Positions 24,782 through 35,690 are shown, counted from the stretch's first letter. The stretch: 64,000 bases of DNA from Plazaster borealis (GCA_021014325.1 CM037457.1:7422721-7486720); one strand, 5' to 3'. Made by a program: numbers and translations. Notes: generated by a model not told the origin, from the sequence alone.

Positions 24782-26029
24782 GTAAGGTTTTTTCAGTTAG
24801 TTATTTGTTTTCACTAAATGTCAAGTATAAAACACATTCGTCGGGGTGCTCTAAATATATAGGTCTATAATACTTTTTCTGCACCAATGTGTATATTGGG
24901 TAAAATTTCAGGGGGTATAAATTAGGGGTGCACCATTTTTTTCTACGGGGCATAATTTGTATCGACCAAAACAATTTAGAAAATTTTGAAATTTACGAAT
25001 GGCAGGCACCGGGGCATAGATACCAGATACGGAGGGACCAGCGGCGTAAGTAGGGTAAAATTTCAGGGGGGGGGGGCACAAAGGGGTGCACCATTTTTTC
25101 AAGGGGGGGGGGCACTCCTGGCCAAGTTTCCGTTTGCCTTTTACTTGTCGCATACGCGTCTATGTACATTTTCTTTCATATTCGCCCACCCCAAAAACAA
25201 GCCCATGCCCGTATCGGGTGGGGGGGGGGGGTCGGACGGCCCCCTAAAAAAATAAACATAACAAATTAACTAAACAAATAAACTAAACGAAATAAAGAAT
25301 AAACAAGTCTGCACAAAAATACTAATTAAAAAAGTCTGCATCGTAACTATGCAACTAATAAATAACACACTAAGCAAACAGTTTGTTCAGTATGTTAAAA
25401 ATCGTCAAATTATGACATTTATAACATAAAATAATATACAAAGATGTATAAAGAGGACGCAAAAATAGCGCAAAAATGTTGCAGCAAATGGCTTAAATTG
25501 GGCATTCTTTTTTACAACATTTCGAACTTCTGAGAGGGAGCACATCCTCCTCCCACTCCCTTCTGCGTCGCATACGTGACGGGCGGCGATGTACATTTTC
25601 TTTCATATTTGCCCACCCCCCAAAAAAATGTACAAACAAAATCCTGGTTACGGGCCTGAACAAGCCCCTTTCATCACCTTGTGTTTATGTAACTTACTAT
25701 TTTTTTATAAGATAATCTGGTGTAAGTGTAATTCTTTTTATATTTTCTGCATGTAAATGAAAAAATAATTTTAATAACATCGACATTATCTCATCAAAGC
25801 GTATAAAATGTAACATTTTACTCTGGAAATTTCCAATCACAAAAGTCCAGATTTCAAATGGGGGGGGCACGGACATCAAGGGGGGGGGCACGTGCCCCCC
25901 CCCCCGTGGTTACGCCACTGGGGGACATGTTCCCCTATCATCGCCCATCAGCATTTATTTGTTTATTTATTTATTTATTTATTTCTAATTTAATTGTTCA
26001 TTTTTTGTTCTTCTTTTTTTCTATTTTAG
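24782..26029 (+). other. Intron of the transposase pseudogene, enlarged by an insertion
   Basis: The donor GTAAGG at 24782 and acceptor TTTTAG ending at 26029 join CAG to GTC in phase, and the joined protein matches the family order. Most of the intron is the nested element at 25039-25920. Confidence 0.75.
25039..25920. mobile_element. Nested hAT-like non-autonomous element
   Basis: The ends are CAGCGGCGTAAGTAGGG and, as reverse complement of the right end, CAGTGGCGTAACCACGGG. CAGTGGCGTA-type termini with adjoining G/C homopolymers are familiar from hAT-related elements in invertebrates. G-rich and C-rich runs lie inside both ends. An exact 8-bp target duplication is not visible: the flanks GGAGGGAC and GGGGACAT share only GGGAC, out of register. 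The interior is AT-rich and has no open frame. Confidence 0.55.
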
Positions 26030-26448
26030 GTCATCATCGACAATAGCAAAAATATTCGCTACGTCCAGAGTGGGTTCCTTGGACATCAGAACGATGCTGG
26101 CCAGTACCACCTGATTCCCTCCATTGGTCCTGACCTGGATTTGAATTTTCCGGATGGAGTTTTTCTTCTTAGGGATAACGGCTATGCCAACAGGAACCCG
26201 GTGATGACACTGTATAGAAGGGATCAGATCCAACATGTGGCAGATGCTGATGAACGTTTGGCCATGGGTGTGTATAATGAGGAGCATTCTAAATGCAGGA
26301 TTTACATCGAGCATGTCATGGGTTTTTTCAAGACCTACCGAGCAGTGAAGGGAGTGTACAGACACCCAAGATTGCTGATGCCGATCGTTGCTGAACTCTG
26401 CGCCTGCCTAGCCCAACGACGTTTAAGATTAACAGAAAATATTAATTG

Positions 26449-27322
26449 AATTTATTTAAAGTCACTGCTTAACATCGAATAAGATTTGCACCTTACTTAC
26501 GTTGTATAAAGATGGGTTGCTGTGGGAATCGTTTGAGAAATTCTTTCGGGTAACATTTAAAAACAATTTTTAACAAAATTTAATGTTATAAAACAATAAC
26601 ATACATTAGTAAGTTTTTCACGCTTTTTCTTGTACTAGTTTGATGACCGATTGAGCTTAAACTTTCACAGGTTTGCTATTTCATGTATAAATTAGGTCAC
26701 ATGAAGTGCAGATACTGGTCTTTGACAGTAATTACCAATGTTAAGCTGAGGCTTTAAAGGTGCTTTGTCATATGAAAGGAAATCAAACCATCATTAAATT
26801 ATTGGAAAGGAAAATCAAACCATTATTAAATTTATAAGGCTATACAGAGAGAAACTGTGGTTTTCATAAGACTGGAAACAAAGAGCAAGTTGCCGCACAA
26901 AGCATCAAAATTCTTTTAAAAACTTGTGTTTTGGATTGCATAGAGTAGCACCAACTGGTGGTGGTGGTGGTGGTGGTGGTATTGTTATTGTTTCTTCTTC
27001 TTTCTTTTTTTTTATTACAGAAAAAGATTCCATGTCATAAAGCAATACAAAATATTAATGGCATGAACGTATAGTAAATAAACACAGCGTTAATCACATC
27101 CGAAATAAATTAGTTTACAGAGTGTTTATTTGTGATTCTTTATTACCTTTTATTCACAAAAATGAGGGTTTAGAAATACATGAATCCTGGCACCTTCAAA
27201 AAACAACAAATAAATAGAAGAAGAACAAAAATTAAACAAAATACAAAAATAAATAGATAAATAAATTTTTAAAATACAATGAAAAGAGAAAGAAAAACAA
27301 CATGTGTAACTAGCTGAACAGC
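26449..27322. other. Spacer between the convergent transposon genes
   Basis: Contains a partial TTAA-type MITE (26590-26757) and a (GGT)n run at about 26955-26980. Otherwise AT-rich, probably the two 3' ends of the flanking genes. Confidence 0.5.
26590..26757 (-). mobile_element. Partial MITE family C
   Basis: Phrases TTTCACAGGTTTGCTATTTC, CTGGTCTTTGACA and AATTACCAATGTT, ending GGCTTTAAAGG, match the reverse complement of the left half of 41949-42289. Only about half an element is present. Confidence 0.55.
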
Positions 27323-28358
27323 CTATTCCTCTTGGTCGTCGTCTTGCCGTGGTTGGATTGGGGGCAACTCTCCTTGCAACATTCGCATATAGCCTCTAAA
27401 TTCCTGCATAGTCTGCCGAAAATCTTGAGTTACCTCTGGCAGAATGTTGCTGACGTAGTTATGGAAGGCAACGTGACTTTGCCGTGGCTGCCTTCCAACT
27501 TCACCAATGGGGAGGGGGATGTCTTTGCCCACTACTGGTGGTTGGCACTCTGGCTGATGGGGGTCACGAACTGGTGACGGGGCTGGGGTGCTGCCCGTGG
27601 CTGAGGCGCCGACTGTGGAGCTTCGGGTGGGGGCTGCGGTGCTGCCAGTGGGGGCTGCGGTGCCGCTGGAGGGGCTGCTTGTTGATAGGCATCTGAAAAT
27701 TGCACTCGTGCCCTTCTCTGTGCAGGGTTTCCCCTTGCCGCATACCGCATTTCTCGATGTCTTTGGTCTTGCAGTCTATTAAAACAAAACACCAACATAA
27801 AAAACCTAATTATTATGACAATTTAACAAAACAAAAGGCACACGCAAAAAATAAAACATTACACATAGTTTGTTTTTTTTTTACTTAAAAATATTTCTTG
27901 ACATCTGTTTACTCTGTAAAGGTTGGCGAATGTATACTCACAATTTGATTATAGGCCTCTGCAAAACATTTCTTTCAAGAGAAGGGGCCAGTTGTCTGTT
28001 TGTTCAAACATTGTTAACCATGAAGCATGTTAATGTATTTGTTTGATCGGTTAGTTACACATCTTCGTTTTTATTTGTTATTTCTTATAGCCTACTTGAA
28101 GTAATACATTGTTAAGCCATACCTCAAAACATCTCTTGCAATAGCTTCCCTCACCCTCCTCCTTAGCTGGGCATTATTTCTATGCAGATACAAATCGGCA
28201 AGTTGTCCCCTTTGTACTGCATTTTCCTGGACATGGGTAACTTCACGGGCCCACTGAGGGTCATGGATGTTGTACCGGCGAGGATGAGGTGTCTCTCTTC
28301 TCGGGAGATTTGCACTCGGACTTGGTTTTGTTGGTTGTCCATTTTGAGTGGATAACAA
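27323..28358 (-). pseudogene. Second gene of the Harbinger composite, two exons, frame-disrupted
   Basis: Harbinger elements usually encode, besides the transposase, a DNA-binding accessory protein with a Myb/SANT-like fold. This frame is in the right place for that, but I recognise no domain. Exon 1 (28358-28123) encodes a basic, Arg-rich stretch (RRRVREAIARDVLR) and ends at a GTATGG donor. Exon 2 starts at 27775 after TTTTAATAG, in phase, with RLQDQRHREMRYAARG, then a Pro/Ala/Gln-rich segment. The frame stops at 27534-27532, while the adjacent frame continues (PPVVGKDIPLP) to an acidic C terminus, QDDDQEE, at 27323. A one-base shift in the Pro-rich part is likely. The only nearby ATG (28342-28340, MDNQQNQ) is in a different frame, so a second shift or an upstream exon is needed. 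Confidence 0.5.
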
Positions 28359-28679
28359 GTGTACGTTTTATACTAATTACTTTGGACAGCGCGGAGAGGT
28401 ACGCAAGCGCATGAAATTTTGTAAACCACGATAAGTTAGTTGTGAATTTGTAGCTTTGTATTAGTCTATTATGCAAATAAGATGGGTGTGTCAAAACCAT
28501 GCAACAAAACCTATACATTCTAATGTGATTATTTTCGCGCTCAATTCAACAGGTGCAAGTCCCTTTGGTTGCGCACTTGAAGTCTAACAATGTACATGTA
28601 CTTAAAAGGTACAATCGATAATTTTCTCGATGCATGCGTTCCTCGAAAGAAAACGTTGGAACAAAAGTAAAGGCAATGT

Positions 28680-28925
28680 CTGCTGCATTCAAATAAGATT
28701 ACGTTCGTCTCTGATGATATAAGGTCTGCTGTTCACATTAAAATAAGATTACGTTGGTCTGTGATGATATTCAGGTCTGCTGTTCACATTAAAATAAGAT
28801 TACGTTCGTATGTGATGATATTCAGGTCTGCTGTTCACATTCAAATAAGATAACGTTGGTCTCTGATGATATTCAGGTCTGCTGTTCACATTCAAATAAG
28901 AAAACGTTCGTCAGTGATGATTTTC
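28680..28925. repeat. 51-bp tandem array in the right arm
   Basis: About five inverted-orientation units equivalent to those at 22911-23265 (GGTCTGCTGTTCACATT, AAATAAGATTACGTTCGT). The copy number differs from the left arm. Confidence 0.88.
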
Positions 28926-29162
28926 GGGTGATTTACTTATCTATTCCTTTCTCATTATACCCTACTTTGTGTGATTGCCTGGAGTTTTGGGGTTCAATCC
29001 AATGTCTGAGTGAGAATGAGTATCGAAGTTTTTTCATGTTTACATTGAATAACATTAAGTATGAACGCTGGAGTATCAGCTTTACTAATTCTAAATACAC
29101 CTTTAGGTTATTCGGCGAAACTGACACCCAAGATGCTTCACCCAGCCCCTTAAACAAACCCC

Positions 29163-29542
29163 TTAAAGGCACTGTACACGTTCGGTAATTACTCAAAATA
29201 TATATTAGCATAAAAACTTACTTGGTAACGAGCAACGGAGAGCTGTTGATAGTATAAAACATTGTGAGAAACGACTCCCTCTGAAGTAACATAGTTTTTG
29301 AGAAAGAGGTAATTTCTCACAAAAATAATAAAAGACTTCTTTCAAGAAGCCTTTTATTCCTATCTGAAAGCACACACATTTTTGTACAACAAGGGTGTTT
29401 TTTTCCCCATCATTTTCTTGCAACTTCAATGACCAATTGATCCCAAATTTTCACAGGCTTGTTATACTTTATGCATATGTTGGGATACACAAAGTGAGAA
29501 TACTGGTCTTTGAAAATTACCAAACGTGTTCAGTGCCTTTAA
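29163..29542. mobile_element. MITE family A, copy A3 (complete)
   Basis: TTAAAGGCACTGTACACG at the left and CGTGTTCAGTGCCTTTAA at the right. The central region has AAGACTTCTTTCAAGAAG. It lies at the outer end of the right arm. Confidence 0.9.
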
Positions 29543-29849
29543 CAAACCGAAACAAAAATTATTTTGCAAATCTATAGTTTAGGCTGGTTCTTAATAAGTC
29601 CAAAATTGTCTTTCTTTCCTCCTTTTCCTTCGGTTATATTTGGGGGTGGGCACCAGTGGACAACAGAAGTTCTTAGTAAAAATGCATTCACGTGTGAGAA
29701 CTGTTTTGCATATCATTCCTCTATAATGAATGCTAACACTACACTGCCTTGCGTTTGTGAGTAATTGTCCGATAACTGCATGCTTTATAGGTAGCAGACA
29801 ATAGGAGATTTTCCTGTAGGTCACATGCCTCCAGCTCTGTTGCCTCTAT

Positions 29850-30533
29850 AGACTGTGCAAGTCTCGCGCATATCGGAACGAAAAAACACGTCAAACGAAG
29901 AACATTTTTTTCTCTGAAATAAAATGTTTGTTTTAAATTGTATTCAATGATACAATCTGAACAACAAAAATACTCATTACCTGTTTATAAAATCAATTTT
30001 AGTGTTTATAATAAATACACAAATAATGTGTTAATTATTATTGCAGCAAAATTAAAGCGCTGGGACAAGGATGCTTACTGATCTTAACTTTTCAGAAACC
30101 ACTTTCGTGGATTCACGATGGTCACACGGGCGTAAAATTAACGCTTGACGCAGTTTGTGGGGGACGCTCGCGCATCCAAAACAAGCGTTTACATAAGTTT
30201 TGTGATCGGAGGTGAGCACAAAATTCCTATTTTTTTCAGCAACCGGAAGCTGAGTTCTTTTATTTGTATTGAAATTCCTATTTTTTTCAGCAACCGGAAG
30301 CTGAGGTCAAGTTTAATTATCGGGTTTTCTTCGTTATATTGTTGAATTGATTTTACTTTCATATTTATTATCACTGAGTATTACATTCCCAAAAACATAT
30401 ATATTTTTCTTGGTCATAAACCACGTTAAACTAAAATTATTGACAAAACAAAATCTTGCCCACGTAAATCCCCATATGGTTGGGACCACAATGGTCCCGG
30501 AAGTTCATATAATGCGCGAGACTTGCACAGTCT
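29850..30533. mobile_element. Foldback element family H with 22-bp perfect termini
   Basis: AGACTGTGCAAGTCTCGCGC starts the left terminus (29850-29871) and its exact reverse complement ends the element (30512-30533). Inside is a direct duplication of TTTTTTTCAGCAACCGGAAG (30220-30255 and 30272-30305), then the segment shared with 20742-20971. Flanking bases are TAT and ATT, so the target duplication is unclear. There is no open frame of note. Confidence 0.7.
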
Positions 30534-30675
30534 ATTGGATAACATAATATTAGTAGCGTTTAACAAATACGACGGTCCGAGTAGTGTGGAGCCTTCAGTC
30601 ATGAGCTTGTGATTGGGCAATGACAAGGTCTGACCGTGCAACGGTGCTTCGAACGTTCAAAACGAAGGAGCACTC

Positions 30676-32275
30676 GTTCGACTTACAGCCTTACCCAGTC
30701 GAGTTGTAGCCGTCCTCGTTCGACTTACAGCCTTACCCAGTCGAGTTGTAGCCGTCCTCGTTCGACTTACAGCCTTACCCAGAGCTGTAGTCGTCCTCGT
30801 TCGACTTACAGCTTTACCCAGAGCTGTAGCCGTCCTCGTTCGACTTACAGCCTTACCCAGAGTTGTAGCCGTCCTCGTTCGACTTACAGCCTTACCCAGA
30901 GCTGTAGCCGTCCTCGTTCGACTTACAGCCTTACCCAGAGTTGTAGTCGTCCTCGTTCGACTTACAGCCTTAGAGCTGTAGCCGTCATTGTTCGACTTAC
31001 AGCCTTGCCCAGAGTTGTAGCCGTCCTCGTTCGACTTACAGCCTTACCCAAAGCTGTAGCCGTCCTCGTTCGACTTACAGCCTTACCCAGAGTTGTAGTC
31101 GTCCTCATTCGACTTATACAGCCTTACCCAGAGTTGTAGCCGTCCTCGTTTGACTTACAGCCTTACCCAGAGTTGTATCCGTCCTCGTTCGACTTACAGC
31201 CTTACCCAGAGCTGTAGCCGTCATCGTTCGACTTACAGCCTTGCCCAGAGTTGTAGCCGTCCTCGTTCGACTTACAGCCTTACCCAGAGCTGTAGCCGTC
31301 ATCGTTCGACTTACAGCCTTGCCCAGAGTTGTAGCCGTCCTCGTTCGACTTACAGCCTTACCCAGAGCTGTAGCCGTCCTCGTTCGACTTACAGCCTTGC
31401 CCAGAGCTGTAGCCGTCCTCGTTCGACTTACAGCCTTACCCAGAGCTGTAGCCGTCCTCGTTCGACTTACAGCCTTACCCAGAGTTGTAGCCGTCCTCGT
31501 TCGACTTACAGCCTTACCCAGAGCTGTAGCCGTCCTCGTTCGACTTACAGCCTTACCCAGAGCTGTAGCCGTCCTCGTTCGACTTACAGCCTTACCCAGA
31601 GCTGTAGCCGTCCTCGTTCGACTTACAGCCTTACCCAGAGTTGTAGCCGTCCTCGTTCGACTTACAGCCTTACCCAGAGTTGTAGCCGTCCTCGTTCGAC
31701 TTACAGCCTTACCCAGAGTTGTAGCCGTCCTCGTTCGACTTACAGCCTTACCCAGAGCTGTAGCCGTCCTCGTTCGACTTACAGCCTTACCCAGAGTTGT
31801 AGCCGTCCTCGTTCGACTTACAGCCTTACCCAGAGCTGTAGCCGTCCTCGTTCGACTTACAGCCTTACCCAGAGTTGTAGCCGTCATCGTTCGACTTACA
31901 GCCTTATACCCAGAGTTGTAGTCGTCCTCGTTCGACTTACAGCCTTACCCAGAGTTGTAGCCGTCCTCGTTCGACTTACAGCCTTACCCAGAGTTGTATC
32001 CGTCCTCGTTCGACTTACATCCTCACCCAGAGCTGTATCCGTCCTCGTTCGACTTACAGCCTTACCCAGAGCTGTAGCCGTCCTCGTTCGACTTACAGCC
32101 TTACCCAGAGCTGTAGCCGTCCTCGTTCGACTTACAGCCTTGCCCAGAGTTGTAGCCGTCCTCGTTCGACTTACAGCCTTACCCAGAGTTGTAGCCGTCC
32201 TCGTTCGACTTACAGCCTTACCCAGGGTTGTAGCCGTCCTCGGCCGACTTACAGCTGGAGTTTTATCCGTCCTCG
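30676..32275. repeat. 1.6-kb minisatellite, 39-bp unit
   Basis: About 40 units built on GTAGCCGTCCTCGTTCGACT and TACAGCCTTACCCAGAGCT. Units are highly uniform, with recurring T/C (GAGTTG or GAGCTG) and A/G (TTACCC or TTGCCC) variants, so homogenisation is recent. 39 is divisible by three, so long open frames exist in two plus frames and one minus frame at once (for example 13-residue SRPRSTYSLTQSC repeats). No start context, signal or domain supports coding. Confidence 0.95.
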
Positions 32276-32384
32276 GTTAGACTTGATTTCAAGTCTGAGC
32301 TTGCGGTTATTTCTCTGCATCAGCCTAGCCTTGATCAAGGCAGTCGCATTTCACTCAAAAAAAGACGCCGTAAACCCATCCGTA

Positions 32385-32490
32385 TACGCTGTGCGTAAGG
32401 TGTGTATCACATCGCACGACCCACCCGTATACACTGTGCGTAATGTGTGTATCACATCGCACGACGCCCGTACACACACTGTGCGCAGGT
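32385..32490. repeat. Short tandem repeat, about 46-bp unit
   Basis: Two and a half copies of a unit with CCGTATACRCTGTGCGTAA and GTGTGTATCACATCGCACGA. Class unknown. Confidence 0.75.
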
Positions 32491-34992
32491 CATCCGCACT
32501 CGTACCACTCTCCGCATACGGAGGCCGTCAGGCCGACAGCCTTGACGGGTCTCTAACTTCCGGGTTTAATGTGTTTCTTGATATTTTCGTCCAATATTGG
32601 ACGAAAATGGGGGGGGGGCTCTCGGATATGCTAGTATGCAGCTCATGAATATTTAAATCTTTCGTCAGACCTATTGCAAACAACACAGGATGGGAAGCAA
32701 ATTAATTATTCATTTTGACGTCCAATCACGAGCTTCTCTCACTATGACCTTTGTACCATATCATGCTTGCTGTATGTGATGCGTGTGTGTGGCATTGTCT
32801 CAGCCATTTTAGACCGGTAATCTGCGAGGCAGGTCAGTCAGCTCACAAGTGCTGAACCCGGGCGCGGCCCCTGGAGCTTTATGCGCTGCACTCAAGTTCC
32901 CTCATTGGACTACCCTGATCATTCGCCATTCTTTTGGTTATTAATTCTGGAGTTGATGTAGTTTCTGCATCTGTGTTTTCCAGACATGTCCTCTCGAAGT
33001 CCGACTCTGTGCAGCCACTCACACCGTCTTCATACTTTTGAATTGTTCTCAGACAGGGTCTTATAAGAATTTACTGCTTAACAAAAATTGACAGGATACA
33101 GCCACACATGATACATGTGAAATAGATTTTTAGCTACCCTGTTCTAGTGAGTGTACTCGGGAAATTTGGTGTTAGGCAGCTCTTTTTTAGTGGGGCGGCC
33201 AAAATGATATAAAAAGTGCAATGAGCTATATGCCTTCATGAAACAATCAACAATGGTAGTTTATTGAGGTCTTTGTTTTGTATATTTTTACCTCCAATGA
33301 ATGCACCAACAATGATTAAATCACTGTTTAATGATGCAAGATGGAGACATTTCCTGCTGGAAAATGGTGTATGTAATGTACGTTACAAATTGATCCACGC
33401 AACCTCATTTGTTTAATTCCTGCCATGCCCTCATTGTCTCGCTCAGCTGAGGAGAATACGCAACATTTTCAGATAGATATTATTATAACAAAGTATTCCC
33501 AAATTCAAACCGGCGCGCCAGTTCAGTAGCCACATCTGGATACTGCATGCATATTCATAAGAATGAGTAAACAAGACTTCCGCCACTGACCAATGGGGTC
33601 TCGCCTTTTGCGCGCATTATAGTAATGAGTCATTGGCTTCGAGACAGAACCGTCAAGGCGTTGTTTCGGTGAGTGTCGCATACAGCTCACACGAGAACGC
33701 GCATACCGTACTGCACACACAGACACCGTGCACACAGCTCGGGCGGGTTGGTATCTCGGGTTGGTAGCTCGGGTGGGTAGCGCGGCGCAAATAAAATAAA
33801 AATGAAAACAATAAAATAAAATTGAGAACAAAACTCCAACGCCTTGATCAAGGCTAGCATCAGCCACGCAGAATTCCCCCGCAGATTTGCTATCACGCGC
33901 TCTAACTCGCAATCTCAGACTTGACCCTCTTGTGTATACGGGATATTCATTTATTCACTACTGACATTTACATAACAACACTATACCAGAGAGATGACCA
34001 ATCAGGAGACCACAAAACTCCTGTTGGCTGCGTCCATTCCAAATAGGATGAAATCGCTTCAGCATTTTCTGTAAATCGAGCCATTGCTTTTATTTTATAG
34101 TGCTTTGTACGTAGGCCTACAGTACGCTATATATAATTTATACATAAAATAACACAAGATTTAATCTCAAAATGTTGAAAAATAAACTTGACAAACAACC
34201 TGATCCTTACTAGACGAAAAATTATGATACCTTTGATTTGAATGGTATCGTCCAATGATTTTCCCAACGTTTTTTACGTATTTTAAATAAAGTAAATAGA
34301 ATCACTTTGTTTTTTTGTGTTTCCAAACTGTAAGTTGAATCACCGAGCAGAGACAGATTAGTTACACGTGCATCAATGTTGTATTTCCTACTATTATCCC
34401 GTGGTATAAACGGTTAAGTTTGAATGTGCATTTTATTAAGGGCCTCGGAGATTCTGACCAATCAGAGTGTTCCGTCGACTTTTGGACTAATTCGCCATAG
34501 GGTGTGTACAAACCGACGAACAATGTTCCCAAGTCTGTGATTGTAGGTTCAAGACGGAGGTTTATCCACAAGAGGGCGCTGTTTCAGCCAATAATGTATC
34601 GGCTACCAGGACGACTAAAAACCACGATCACATACTTGGAACCAAGTCTATCCTCGGTCGACCTGCGATTTGCTTGCAATGAGACGGAACCGTCGAAATC
34701 AAGCAGAAATTTTTTTACGTTGAGTTTATTATAACTGAGAAATCGTGTGAATGTCGTGGAACAAGCGTCACCCTGACAAAACCACACTCATGTCTGTCAC
34801 CCACGATCGATTAGCTATGAGATACGATGATTCCGTGACGTAGACACAAGTGCGATCAAATGACTTTTTCAATAATTATGGTGGCGTACATTTTGATGGA
34901 AAGTTTTGAAAACAAATTGTGTAGTTAGCTTATATTTTTCTTTTTAAAGGATTGTATTGAACTATGTCGTTTGATGGAGGTAGTATCGTTTG
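32491..34992. other. Intergenic DNA with an inverted repeat pair and one dispersed repeat
   Basis: Segments 32287-32345 and 33848-33925 are inverted relatives (CAAGTCTGAG, CATCAGCCTAGC and the palindrome GCCTTGATCAAGGC), so 32.3-33.9 kb may be one large foldback element. Family G copy 2 lies at 34437-34585. TAGGCCTA is at 34112. No gene is recognised. Confidence 0.45.
34437..34585 (-). repeat. Dispersed repeat family G, copy 2
   Basis: Inverted relative of 21078-21240: ATTCTGACCAATCAGAGTGT, ACTAATTCGCCATA and CAAGAGGGCGCT. Confidence 0.6.
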
Positions 34993-35690
34993 TATACACC
35001 AATCCAGGCGCGCAAGTGCTGGGCGCCGCCATTAGCCTTTTTGAGATATGGTGGACACATAGGAGTGCACTGTAGGATTTGGGTGTATACAGACAAATTT
35101 ACCCAAATCAAACAGTGTTATAGTAATGTGTCCGCCATATCTCAAAATGGCTTATGGGCGCCGCGCGCCACTGCTGCGGTGTACTTGTGCCTAATTTTGT
35201 GCACAAAGACACGAGAAAATCGTTTCCCTTTTCACTTTTTATGGAAATTTAATGTCTTCCTCGACAATCTATGAAATTTCTCTGACATGGCTGCATGATA
35301 TGACGATTTACTACATTCTTGATAATTTTTTTAAGTTAAGCACAGAGTAAAATATTGAAATTCTGACAAAATATACTCTGCCGATGTCGACTATTATGCA
35401 GTTTCCGCGTCTTTTTCCCCTAACTCACCTAAGACAAGCACCGTTTTCAAGATGATTCGGTTTCTATTTAGTTGCAAATATCTGTGGTCAGTGATCTACA
35501 TTAGTATATCATGATGTCCTGGAAAGGAAATCGTGTAAGTCGTTGAGGAAAACATTTAATTTCCATAAAGAGTGAAAAGGAACATGATTTCCTCATGTCT
35601 TTGTGCACAAACCTAGGCACATGTACCATGCAGCAGTGGCGCGCGGTGCTCAACACTTGCGCGCCCGGTGCGCGTCGGATTGGTCTATAC
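34993..35690. mobile_element. Palindromic element E, about 0.7 kb
   Basis: The left arm (34993-35275, excluding the nested element) and right arm (35520-35690) are inverted copies: TATACACCAATCC and GGATTGGTCTATA at the outside, then GGCGCGCAAGTG, GTGCACAAAGACA and TTTTCACT...TTATGGAAATTTAATGT. It has no coding capacity. The centre (35276-35519) is unrelated AT-rich sequence. Confidence 0.75.
35029..35154 (-). mobile_element. MITE family D, copy 1, nested in element E
   Basis: A 126-bp insertion with inverted ends containing TTTTGAGATATGG and CCATATCTCAAAA. TGGGCGCCG occurs on both sides (35020-35028 and 35155-35163), a 9-bp target duplication in the left arm of E that is absent from E's other arm. 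Duplications of 8-9 bp fit Mutator, Merlin or hAT-type elements. Confidence 0.8.

Larger units (their letters stand above)
24059..26448 (+). pseudogene. Harbinger (HARBI1-like, DDE_Tnp_4) transposase, disrupted
   Basis: Relic of the nuclease that cuts and pastes Harbinger/PIF elements in the nucleus. A possible start, ATG at 24059 (MDNVQ), opens a frame that stops near 24289. Fragments up to about 24475 jump between frames. The conserved part begins near 24470: a helix-turn-helix-like IWLRQYPTYDVLSALF, then GAIDGT with the first catalytic Asp (about 24685). A stop at 24713-24715 breaks the frame, which continues through the YYSGHRHYH-like segment of the family to a donor at 24782 (CAG/GTAAGG). 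The last exon starts at 26030 after a polypyrimidine tract and TTTTAG, is in phase, and carries SGFLGHQND, RDNGYANR (second Asp) and RIYIEHVMGFFK (Glu), then stops at 26446-26448. The catalytic triad is visible but several frameshifts and the stop make it non-functional. Confidence 0.85.
22315..29593. mobile_element. 7.3-kb Harbinger-type composite with long inverted arms
   Basis: Two arms in inverted orientation, 22315-23888 and 28417-29593, bound a 4.5-kb core. The core carries a HARBI1-like transposase pseudogene (plus) and a second two-exon frame (minus), transcribed towards each other from the arms. Outer ends align as TAAGACCCCGCCTAAACTAT on the left and TAAGAACCAGCCTAAACTAT (reverse complement) on the right. 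Each arm contains a family A MITE at its outer end and a 51-bp tandem array. Harbinger elements usually have short termini and TWA-type duplications, so arms of over 1 kb are unusual. Either this is one long-terminal-inverted-repeat transposon, or a smaller one was caught inside an inverted duplication. Confidence 0.6.
28417..29593 (-). repeat. Right inverted arm of the Harbinger composite
   Basis: Inverted partner of 22315-23888, from AATTTTGTAAACCACG to the GGCTGGTTCTTA end. It contains about five 51-bp units (28680-28925) and a complete family A MITE, and lacks the family B insertion. Confidence 0.8.

Noticed and set aside
30676..32275. CRISPR-like array
   Set aside because: No unique spacers between units; the DNA is eukaryotic and the units are contiguous.
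30636..32280. Open frames of 167-376 codons on plus and 257 on minus
   Set aside because: All come from a 39-bp tandem unit divisible by three; open in three frames at once, with no start context or domain.
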